Part shown: piece after piece, positions 50,201-60,548 of the stretch | How the letters are laid out: the number at the start of each line of letters is the position of its first letter | Numbering within the stretch: position 1 is the stretch's first letter | Assembly: GCF_024323335.1 (NCBI RefSeq) | Contig: NC_066585.1 | Location: 532,842,582-532,906,581 of the forward strand | DNA: 64,000 nt | Source of the DNA: Lathyrus oleraceus | Lineage: Eukaryota; Streptophyta; Magnoliopsida; Fabales; Fabaceae | Direction of reading: 5' to 3' | Notes under the pieces: model-generated | Database searches by the model: none | What the model was told of the DNA's origin: nothing | Seen by the model: only the letters and a program-made list of their open reading frames with translations | Program-made: the position numbers and the translations under genes

Positions 50201-53200
50201 ATCCCCAACTTGAATTTAAAAAAAGTGATTTTAGAAGTAACATCAAACGTTTCTAAGATTGTGCATAAGCAAAGGTGTCTACGACTTGAACCTTTGCGTA
50301 GCAAGTAGGATTCTGATTCAACAAGAGTGACACAATTGTTTTGAACTCTATCTCAGACATCAGACCCGCACACAACATTTTCTTAAGGTGTATTCTAATA
50401 GCCCGTGTTTTAATGGTCCTGCACATGTATCCCGATTTAGTGAAGGCTCTAAGTATTATGCCCCGAAATTCCATATGAACCGGCCTAAGTTCCACAATCA
50501 CATAAGTGAGTCTATCAAGAGTACTCATGTAGCCTAGGTACTCCCTCATATAGAGTATATATCTCATTAAGAGTTTCTATTATCTCATCCTCTTATTGCT
50601 TCAGGATTCATGCTTTATTTATTTATACTCGCATGATCATCTCATATTACTCATAACTTGTTATTACCCATTGAACCTATTTGTTGGGATCTCTAGTCAT
50701 TTAGGTCGGGTTACCATCATGAGCAACTCATTTTTCTATAGGCATTAGTCACATCCTATTTGATGTATTATGGACTTTCTCTCAAGCTAATCCTTTCGTC
50801 AAAGGATTTGCTAAATTTTCATCAGTGCGTACATGATCCACTCTTACAACTCCTTTAGAGATACAATCTCTGATGGTGTTGTGCTTTCTTCTTATTTGAC
50901 GTCTTTTACCATTATAATAATGATTCTCAATTTTTGCAATAACTGCGGTACTATCATTGTGGATCAACACAACTGGCATAGGTTTTTCCCATAAAGGGAT
51001 CTCAGCTAGCAAGCATCTTAACCAACATGCTTCTTCACTAGTCGTGGCTAGTGCTATCATCTCAGACTCCATTGTGGACTGAGTCAGGATAGTTTGTTTC
51101 TTTGATTTCCAAGATACTGCTCCTCCAGCTATACTAAATATATAGCCACTTGTAGCTTTGGAATCATCCGATAAGGTGTTCCAATCTGCATCATTGTACC
51201 CTTCTAATACAATAGGAAATTTTTAATAATGTAGTCCGAGATCCATGGTCTTTTTAAGGTACCTCATGACTCGCTCAATAGCTTGTCAGTGCTCGTTACC
51301 CGGTCTACTTATAAACCTGCATAATAGTCCTACGACATATGCAATGTCAGGTCTAGTACGATCAGTGGCATACCTAAGACCGTCAATGATGCTCGCATAT
51401 TTTGTTTGTCTGACACTTTCACTAGTGTTCTTAAACAATTTCACACTTGGATTGTATGGCGTGCACGCATATTTACAGTCAAAGTAATTATATTTCTCTA
51501 AGATCTTCTCCACATAGAGTGATTGATCCAAATAAATTCTTTGTTTGTATCTCGTGATCTTGATACCAAGATTCACACTCGTTTCTCCGATGTCTTTCAT
51601 ATCAAAGTTGTTGCATAACAATGATTTCACATCATTAACATCCAGAATGTTTGATCCAAATATGAGTAGATCGTCTACATAGAGACATATGATAGTGCAA
51701 ATGTGATTCTCAGATTTGCAATAAACGCATTTGTCATTTTCATTCACTTTGTACCCATTCGATATCATTAAGTTATCAAACTTCTCAGGTCATTGCGTTG
51801 GACCTTGTCTTAGACCATACAGAGACTTATCTAACTTACCGATCTTGCTTTCTTGCCCACGAATTACAAACCCTTCCAGTTGGTCCATATAGATTTCTTC
51901 TAAGTCACTATTAAAAAAAGTTATTCTAACATCCATTTGGTGTACTATTAAGTTATAAATAGAATCCATTGAAATAAGTACCCTAATGGATGTAATTCAA
52001 GTGTTTGGAGAAAAAGTATCGAAGAAATCTATATTTTCTCTTTGCCTAAAATATTTGGCTACAGGGAAAACCTTGTACTTATCAATTGTTCCATCAGTTT
52101 TTAGTTTCTTTTTTAAAACAGATTTACAAGAAATTGGTTTACAAACACGAGGCAAGTTTACTAAGTGCAATGTCATGTTAGATTCCAGAGAATCTATCTT
52201 ATCATAAGTAGCTTCTTGCCACAATTCTGCATCCAGAGATGACAATGCTTCTTGAAGATTTATTGGATCTTCTTCTACATTATAAGCCGCATACTCGGAT
52301 CCATAGTCTTCTCCGCCTTTTTCTTCTACAAAGTTAGCTTTCTCCACAACCTTCTTCGATAATCTACACTCAGATAGTGACCGGTCTTGTTGCAGTTGAA
52401 GCACTTGATCTGTGATTTGTCATACCTCGACCATGAATTTCCTCTTCCACGACCTCTTGTTGCTTGTGGATTCCAACTTTTTCTCCATTGTTGGAGTAGT
52501 TGTTGTAACCGCCTCTTCCTTCTCCTCCATGTCCTCGTCCACGTCCATGATATTGGCCACGACCTCATCCTCTCCGCCTCTTGTAATTCACATAGTTTGT
52601 TTCCTTTACGTTGAGTTATAGTAGTTTCTCCATAGTCTCCTTTTGTTTAATTTTTCTCTTTTGTTTTTCACTGTTAGCCTTGTAAGGAACCCATGAGTTG
52701 CTCAATAGTCATGGTCTTTAAATTCTTGTTTTCTTCAATGTTGGTAACCATGAAGTCAAAACTTGGATTTAAAGTGTGAAGTATTTTCTCCATGACTTTC
52801 ACCTCATCAACATCTTCCCCATTTCTTTAAGTTGATTGACTACGGCCAATACTCGAGAAAAATAATCAGAATATGACTCAGACACTTCCATAAATAAACG
52901 TTCAAAATCACCTCTAAGAGTTTGAAGACAAATCTTTTTTACCTGCTCCACTCCTTTGTTGCAAGTTTGAAGCTTGTCCCATGTTTCTTTGGCCGTTGTT
53001 GCGTTGGAGATCTTCTCAAATGTATCTTCATCCATTGATTAATAAATGAGGAAGAAAACTTTCTTATCTCTCTTTTTTGACTCCTTCAATGTCTCCTTTA
53101 CACCCTGCCTTAGCGAGACTTCATCTTGCTCCTTGAAATCTTTCTCTCACATCTTGAGCTCCTAGTAGTGCCTTCATCTTGATACTCCAATTGTCATAGT

Positions 53201-53283
53201 TGTTCTTTGTGAGCATCGACATTTGAAAAGGAAAACCTCAATTCGCCATCTTTTGAGGACCTTGAAGCTCTGATGTCACTTTG
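50201..53283 (-). pseudogene. Ty1/copia element lacking integrase
   Basis: Minus-strand order: a degraded primer-binding site at about 53270 (tgacatcagagc); Gag from the ATG at 53249, broken by stops (KNNYDNWSIKMKALLGAQDV, then 53035-52799); a damaged zinc knuckle at 52326-52568 (IKCFNCNKTGHYL, last Cys lost); the RT start at 52404-51997 (EALSSLDAELWQEATYDKID); the RT core at 51768-51286 (CLYVDDLLIFGSN); and RNase H at 51072-50782 ([16 protein letters not shown], ending [12 protein letters not shown]). No protease catalytic region or integrase is present between the knuckle and RT, so an internal deletion is clear. 50201-50780 is a non-coding 3' region. Confidence 0.88.
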
Positions 53284-53434
53284 TTGGAAATAAGGCTTTT
53301 TGTGTTTAGGGAAAATGTGTAGGAATATTATAGGCTTGAATAGAAATTTGATAGGTTGGAGAATTATTTATGGAATAGAGAACTTTGTATTTTTGCTTGA
53401 TACAAAAATGTAGGATTACATCTCTATTTATAAT
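53284..53434 (-). mobile_element. 5' LTR of the copia element (part), interrupted by Ogre
   Basis: On the minus strand the LTR ends ...ccttatttccaaca just before the primer-binding site. A TATA-like tataaatagagatg is near 53420. It stops at 53435, where the Ogre LTR end begins. The remainder should lie beyond the Ogre element, outside the window. Confidence 0.65.
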
Positions 53435-54101
53435 TGTCGCAACTTGAAAAATACAGTGCGCGAAAAAACAACCGGCGGAAGAAAAAAGACAGAAGAGTTG
53501 CCACCGTGCGTTATTTATCATGCTCGAAGTAAACCTGGAAAAGGAAAGGAAAATACAAGGTCTCGCAACCAAATCTTGGGTACGGGAGTCAGTTATGCGA
53601 AGGGAAGGTATTAGCACCCCTACGCATCCGTAGTACTCTACGGGATCCACTTCTGTGGTTCTTGTCTAAAGGGTGTGAGTTTACCTAATGTGTTTATTTA
53701 CTAAAAAAAAAGGGGTTAAAAGAAATGACTCGCGCGTATGTCGCATCCACTACATACGTATCTCATCTGAATATGAGAATCAGAGTCTTCGTAGCTCGGC
53801 TGACCTATGGGTTGGGGGGATGTGTGCTCGCTAAGACATCGCGTCTTATGCCTACGTATCTCATCTGGAATGAGAATTAGAGCAAGCCGTAGTTCGGCTA
53901 ACTACGGGGTTATGGATTGGGTTTTGGACGAACGACGTCACTACGCAGTCTACCGGATGCTCGACCTTTGGAGACTTACTCGCCTGTAGTAGAAGGAGTA
54001 AACGTGCGTTGAGGTGTTTTGGGTTTGTTCGCGTTGTAGGAACGCGCATGCAAAAAGGAAGTCCTAGGCGAAGGAACAGTGCTACCTTAATTGGCATGCA
54101 G
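53435..54101 (-). mobile_element. 3' end (R-U5 part) of the host Ogre 3' LTR
   Basis: From 53435 the plus strand reads tgtcgcaacttgaaaaatac, then gttgccaccgtgcg, then tctcgcaaccaaatcttggg, gggagtcagttatgcgaag and gaaggtattagcacccctacgcatc. This parallels the left end of the solo LTR at 55579 (tgtcgcgacgcgaaaaatac ... ggaaggtattagcacccctcac). An LTR start (TGTCATAC on the minus strand) was not found before the tandem arrays, so the U3 part seems deleted or replaced. Confidence 0.65.
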
Positions 54102-54148
54102 TGAAGTGAAGTGAAGTGAAGTGAAGTGAAGTGAAGTGAAGTGAAGTA
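54102..54148. repeat. (GTGAA)n microsatellite
   Basis: About nine GTGAA pentamers in a row, at the join between the LTR remnant and the 3' region array. Confidence 0.95.
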
Positions 54149-54158
54149 ACAATGCCTG

Positions 54159-54795
54159 TCAGAATCGGCAAAGAGGTGGTCTTGAAAGAAGAATCCGTCT
54201 GGTACGGTGAAAGTCAGTCTGAATGCCGAAAAAGAATGTCAACTTGGATACCAAAATAAATGGTAACATAGAAAAATAACCATGGCCTGAATGCCGCTCA
54301 TCAGTCTGAATACTGGAAATGGCTTCGATCTGAACATCGGGAGATATGAGATTATTTATATCGGTCTGAACACCGAGAGGCTGGCCTGAATGCCACAAGT
54401 TGCGTCGACCTGAACGTCGGAAATTTCTTCGATCTGAACATCGGAAAATTAGCCTGAATGCCACTTCGGTCTGGATACCGGAACACTGGCCTGAACGCCA
54501 CTTCGATCTGAATATCGGAAGAACTGACCTGAACGCCACTTCGATCTGAATATCGGAAAAACTGGCCTGAACGCCACTTCGATCTGGATATCGGAAAAAC
54601 TGGCCTGAACACCACTTCGATCTGAATATCGGAAAAACTGGCCTGAACGCCACTTCGATCTGAATATCGGAAAAACTGGCCTGAACGCCACTTCGATCTG
54701 AATATCGGAAAACTGGCCTGAACGCCACTTCGATCTGAATATCGGAAAAACTGGCCTGAACACCACTTCGATCTGAATATCAGAAAACTTCATGC
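54159..54795 (-). repeat. Tandem array of 38-bp units in the Ogre 3' region
   Basis: The core unit is ttcgatctgaatatcggaaa plus aactggcctgaacgccac, 38 bp (37 in copies lacking one A). About nine regular copies lie at about 54470-54790 and more diverged copies down to 54160. Since 38 is not a multiple of 3, each copy shifts the frame and long ORFs arise in all minus frames without being genes. The array lies downstream of pol, in the Ogre 3' non-coding region, where satellite-like arrays are known to arise. Confidence 0.95.
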
Positions 54796-55578
54796 CCGTC
54801 AGCATCGGCAAAAATAGGGAAGGATAATAGAGGCGGTGCATGGGCCAATGACACTTGCTGGGGATAACCAAGGTGAGTCATGAACAATCTTCAGTCTGAG
54901 TACTGGAAACAACTTCTAGCTTATCACTTGGGATACCGAGAATGTTTTATGCTTACATGCGTATGTTTGAATTTTTCAATGGCATAATACTCCATGAAAA
55001 TGGAAATGCTACGCGATTTGGAAGGATGCAATGCAATATGATTCTACATGCAGGGATGCGAAATGCTGGGTAGAATGCCAAGCTGAGGCAAGGGGATCTG
55101 CTGGGGAAATGATCACCATCCTTTGGGCCCTGGCAAGGCTGTTGGAGATGCACAGCACAAAGATTAATGTGGGGAAATGACCCGCCACACGGTGTTCTAG
55201 CAATGATGAAATGCCGAGATTCTGACTGGGGAGAGAACGACACTGAAAACCTGCTGTTGGGGAAAACGATAGTGGTTCTGGCAACCACGATCTGCGAGAG
55301 ATGACTCAGCAGGGGAAGCAAACACTGATACGGTACCGAGGTTCTGCTTCAAGGAAAGAAACCATGGATCTGGCATTGGGATTATCGATCTGGCATCGAA
55401 CTCTGAGGAGCAGCTGCTTCTGCTGGGAAGATACAATCTGGCACTGTCAACTCCGCTGGGGGTATATAGTCTGACACTGTCAACTCTACTGGGGAGTGTA
55501 TGTCCTGAAACCACCGCTTGGGGGAAGGTACAGTGGTGAGAACCTGCTGGGGATTGAAGAATCCAACACTCTGATCAG
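54796..55578 (-). mobile_element. Ogre 3' non-coding region, distal part
   Basis: Plus-strand sequence repeats ctgctgggga-type motifs (ccccagcag on the minus strand) at irregular spacing. The same motif is found at 59774-59860 on the other side of the solo LTR. Removing the solo LTR rejoins the two parts at ATCAG. No gene is present. Confidence 0.75.
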
Positions 55579-58500
55579 TGTCGCGACGCGAAAAATACCC
55601 GAGCGTAAGGAACGCTCGAAATATAAACGAAACAGAGTCGCCACCGAACTTTATTTATTCCCAAAGAGGGAAAGGGGAAATATCGATAAAACCCATAAAA
55701 ATCAAAAAGAAATGGTCGTCGCAACCAAATCGGGTTCGGGAGTCGGTTATGCAAGGGGAAGGTATTAGCACCCCTCACATCCATCGTACTCGATGGGACC
55801 CATTTAGTTAGTTTCGTGTTAGAGTGTTAGCGTGATATCATTTGCGATCTTCTACTTATCGAGTGAGGAAAGAGAAAAAAAGAAAGGAAAGACTTAGGGT
55901 TTTCTAATATTAATGTGCCTGACAAGATTTCGCAATCCTGCTCCTACGTATCTCCAGGTGCTATGAAGAACTCAAGGCATACGTAGTTCTACCCAAAGAG
56001 AACTACTGGGTGGATTGCTTTTAAAGAGAGTGACGCTTGGATCATATTTGAGCGATTAAACCTTTACTTGCTGCTCGTTCTTGGAGGCTGAAGTCTTTGT
56101 TTGATTCGCATCAAAATGGATGTTGCATACTCTTTTCTGAAAATGTTTTCGGAGTCGCACAAGGGCGGAAAATAAGTTTGATGAGTTTGAGTTGATTTTA
56201 AGCGGAGACAGACATCCAAGCAGGGAGCTCTACTGCAATACTCGAATGCCCGAAGAGGAAGAGGCCTAAGCCCAATCACTCTCTTTTCATCCGAAAGTTT
56301 ATTTATGAAAATGTGGCAAATTAGGTCAAGGTTCATTAACGAAAGACGATTAATCAGACATAGAGCTCTACAGTAATGTCCAAATAATCGGGAAAGAGAA
56401 GGTCGATACCCAATCAATCTTTTTCTTCTATAAGAGAAATGACCAAATTCTAGTAATTATTGTATTTTAATATGGAAGACGAATGTTTGAACATTGAGCT
56501 CTACAACAGTGTCCTAACATCCGAAACAGAGAAAGTCTAAACTTAATCAGTTTCTTCCATTTTTATTGTAAAAAACTTTTGAAAATAGGGGGACGACTTG
56601 ACATTGGATCAAGTGTCGGAAATTGACTTATGAAAATAATTTGGATGTGGCGGGGGTTAAATTTATTATAAAAATAATGTGGGGTTTTTGATATAGATAT
56701 TGATTACTTGATGTTTATTACTCATGTAAAGAGAAGTTAGTAACTTATTAATCACAATGAAAAAAAAACATGGAAAATGGAGTGTGAATATTAAATGAAC
56801 AGAATAAATAAAATAAATAATAATAATAATAATAATAATAAAACCATTTAAAACCATTTATTAACAGAATAAATAAAATAAATAATAATAATAAATAAAT
56901 AAAATAAAAGTAACAAAAAAATGGCAATAAAAGGGAGTCGTCCCCCACTCTTACCATGTGACTCTCTTGTTTCCTTTTACTAAAATTTATAACATAACCA
57001 TTATTGATAAAAGTGAGTATATAATATTAAAAAAATAGAATTTAAACAAATAAAAATTGAGTATTAATTCCAATACCAGTCCATCCATTTAAGTCCAACC
57101 TAGAAACAAAGTAGAAAATAGAGCAAACAACTTTAAAGATGACAATGTCATTAGAGACATGTCCAAGTATCCTCTTTGGTGATAGAAATAGGTAGTGACG
57201 ATAATGATGAAGCATAAAATGGCTGGGGAAAAATTATGTAATACTAGATGTTAAGGCAACCAAGCAACATGTTCCACCAAGTCTTACATATTTAACAACT
57301 TGTAACCATAAGATGCAATTCAATTTTGAAATAGTTTAACATGAAATGAACAACCTCAGATAAAACAGCATGATAACACAAATTAAAAAAATAAATAATT
57401 AATTAAAAAAAAAGAACTCACTAGCACATGTTATGCTGGGAACAAAGGAGAAGTCATAAACATGAGTTCATTCTATAACAGAGCTCTTAAAATTCCTTTA
57501 CTACAAACAAACAATCCCCATGACAATCACAAATTAGGAATTAACAAGACTTCAACTCAAGCTAGCTCCAGAACAACGAGAAACAACTTAAGTAAAAGTT
57601 AACAACATCAAGTTTAAAGGGTCTGTACAAATAGAAAGAACTTATTACCTATTATTTCCAACAAACATCTACGGCAATTCGGCGACTCGAATCATGACAA
57701 CAACAACGCTTTTTAGCGTTCATCGAAATAGAATATCATACCATAATATACAAAAGAAGCTGTAGAAATTAAGTTGACATATCAAAATAGATATCAAAAT
57801 AGAAATCGGTGGTCATAACAACATATTATCAATGTCAAAATCACGGATAAATGTCCGATCTTACGCAATACAACTCAACCAAATAGAATCAGTAGCAGCA
57901 ACTACATATTATAATACCCGATTAAAACTGTTAAAAGTGATTATCATGAAATCCAACTTATCCAAAACAGAACCATAAAAGCCAAGCATACCAAACACTA
58001 AACGAATATGATCGAAATGCTATAAACAGAACAAATAGTAAAGAAAAAGAATCAAGATACAAAAAAAAATTAATCACAATCCAACAATGTTGAAATCGAG
58101 TAAGAAGAAAAGACACGACCCAAACGGTAAACCGAAAGTTGTTGCTGTGCAGAATTATTTTACTGTGGAATTTCTTATTCGCGGGTATCCGAAAAACTTG
58201 ATGTTGTGCATCAATGTTATTCTCAGACCACCGAAAGTGGAATATGGAATGCTCTTGATTTCTCCAAATCGTTAAAGCCGCGTTCGAGTATCTTGAGAAG
58301 AGCAAAGGATGATATGTCGCGGTGGTTACCGGTGAGTGAAGGGTGGTATTGGATAAAAAACGTGATTGGAAAATGGATCGAAGGGTGGAAAGGTTGTATG
58401 TGATGTGTTTATGATGGTTGGCGGTGTTGTAGATCGGAGAAGGGAAGAGTTGAGTTTTTTTTCGAAGGTGAAGATCGGATCGGAGGGAGTATGATTGACG

Positions 58501-59768
58501 ACAGAGAAGGGTGTTGGATGGTGAAGAAGTTACAAGGCAAAGGTTTAGTGGCGGTTTGAAGTTTGAAGTTTTAGGTGGAGATAAGAGAGGAAGTGTGTGG
58601 TCTCCTCCTTGTGTGACGCGTTTGGCTAGTCATTATAACAAAAATCATTTTTTTTTTATTTTGTCATCATGGACACGTGGCACTAGTTAATTGGTGGGGA
58701 AATGAATTTTTTCTTGCGCCAGCAAGACAAAGAGAAGGGTCACGTGCTATCAGCCAAAAAATGGGGGGAACTTTCCCACACTTTTTCCTTCAATTCTTTT
58801 TTATTATCATTTTTTTTATTTCCTTGTTAAAAATTTGATATTTAAAATTAAATTTTAACATAAAAAACCAAAATTCTAAAAATCAGAACAAGATTAATAG
58901 AACAAAATTAAATTTATACTTAAAACACAATTAATTCTAATTAATCCTACTAATTAAATTGACTAAAAAATAAAAATAATTGGATAAAAATAAATAAAAC
59001 TCAAACGTAAAAGTGTCCGAAAAGATAAACTGAATGCACCAATATTATTAGCGTGAAATAAACTTTTCGAAAACATACAGGTTTCAATCAAATTTTGAAA
59101 CAAAAACTGACCGGTTAAAAGCCTCAAGTTAATCAGAATGCGACTGAAAAAGTAATCGGAAAATTGAAATGAGCACACCAGGTTAAACTAAGTGAACTGT
59201 AGATTAAGAAAACTGACATTTGAAAACTCAATTTTGAAATTTTTCGTCTGTTAATTCGACGTACATTTGAGAAACGATTCGACCGATCTGTCTGTAAATT
59301 CGAAAAAATTATTTCAAATATATTTCAAGCACTATGTGAAACAAAAATGCATTTTATGACAAGTAGAAAATACAAACGTCTTATAAATGAACTGAATTGC
59401 TGACTGAATAACCATGAACAGACAATCAAATGTAATTGAATCACCCTTGGACCATTTACTTATGATTCTCCATCACAATTAAAACCTACAAAGATTCAGA
59501 TGATGACAATACTCTTGACTGTCACCCTCTGAACCTCTCAAACATGATGTAATGGAAATAAATGATGCATCAAGACTTAGAAATTAAGTCCTCAATCAAT
59601 AGATAACTGAATGACTGTCATCAAGACCAATAAAATGCCAGAGCTCCTGACTTTTTATTAGAACACTAATGAATGTTTTTTTAACTGATAAAAATGCACA
59701 ACAAAATGGATCGATTTATGCTATACTGATGCAAGTGAAAAACTCAGGGTAAAATTTAGGGTATGACA
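55579..59768 (-). mobile_element. Solo Ogre-type LTR, 4190 bp, with target duplication
   Basis: The plus strand starts TGTCGCGACGCGAAAAATACC and ends GGGTATGACA. Read on the minus strand it begins TGTCATACCCTAAATTTTACCC, as legume Ogre LTRs do. ATCAG lies directly on both sides (55574-55578 and 59769-59773). With identical flanking duplications and no internal region, this is a solo LTR left by recombination between two LTRs. It contains three repeats of about 130 bp (56.2-56.56 kb) and an AAT-rich tract, but no gene. It is homologous to the LTR part at 1-2657. Confidence 0.92.
56811..56910. repeat. AAT/AAAT microsatellite in the solo LTR
   Basis: Two (AAT)n and (AAAT)n tracts are separated by a duplicated aaaccatttaaaaccattta-like piece. 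Confidence 0.92.
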
Positions 59769-59773
59769 ATCAG

Positions 59774-60548
59774 CTCTGCTGGGATAAGACACCAAATTCG
59801 TCTGTTGGCGACTTCACTGGGGAAAACATTCACGATCATCTGCAGGGGATTTTAAGGAAATGCCCCGAGGGCACCTGTTCTGAATAGACGATCCAAAGCA
59901 CTTAAAATTTACAGCAATTTTAAATGTTTATTAAGCATGTACCTGTAAAGCCCTTATGTGTCATGATGCAATGTTTATCAGAAATTCGGACGTCATTTTT
60001 TGCAAACAAAACAGTAAAATGAAAATGAAAACAGAGATATGCTGAATAACATGATTTTATTGATTGAATGGCCTCTGAATAGGCATTTACATCAGGAAGC
60101 AATCCCTGGAAAGAGGTAATCGCACAAAAGATAAAAAAACAGAAATTAATCTAATGGCAATGTGAAATGGATTTCTATTGGGTTCCAATTCTGCTATGAC
60201 TTGCCCGTCTTTAAGATCCTCCAGATGATCAGCCTTCTGAAAAGGTGATTGGACTGTTTCCTACCTTTCGAAAATTTCCAGTCATCGACATGAGATGAGA
60301 TTCAGAACTAACTCAGAACGCAGTCATTCGCTTGATCCCTAACTTTTGCCTGGATCACCCTTTTCGGGTTTTCAATCCACCGGGATACCCATTTTTGCCT
60401 AAGTTGCCTTTTCAGGTTTTCAACTTACCGGGTGTATGATCTTTTCATTTTTAATCCCTAATTTTTGCCCGAACCTTTTCATTTTCTTGGTTCGTCGGGA
60501 TGCCCATTTTTGCCTGGACTATTCTTTTTACTGTCCAGCGGGTCTATT
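59774..60548 (-). mobile_element. Ogre 3' non-coding region, proximal to pol
   Basis: This lies between the pol stop at 60549 and the solo LTR. It contains three repeats near 60340-60540 on cccttttcgggttttcaatccaccggga-like sequence (plus strand, about 65 bp each). It also holds the ctgctgggataagacacc-type motifs shared with 54.8-55.57 kb. Confidence 0.7.

Noticed and set aside
50253..50567. Minus-strand ORF of 104 aa downstream of copia RNase H
   Set aside because: It lies in the copia 3' non-coding region after the RNase H stop and has no recognisable domain.
54470..54790. CRISPR-like array
   Set aside because: Units are contiguous with no unique spacers, and the DNA is a plant retrotransposon.
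54159..54871. Overlapping minus-strand ORFs of 87-189 aa with repeated 'RSKWRSGQFFRYSD'-like sequence
   Set aside because: They are readings of the 38-bp tandem array in rotating frames; no start context or domain supports a protein.
58087..58403. Small ORFs in the solo LTR
   Set aside because: They lie in LTR sequence without a domain; the longest minus-strand one is AT-rich low-complexity.
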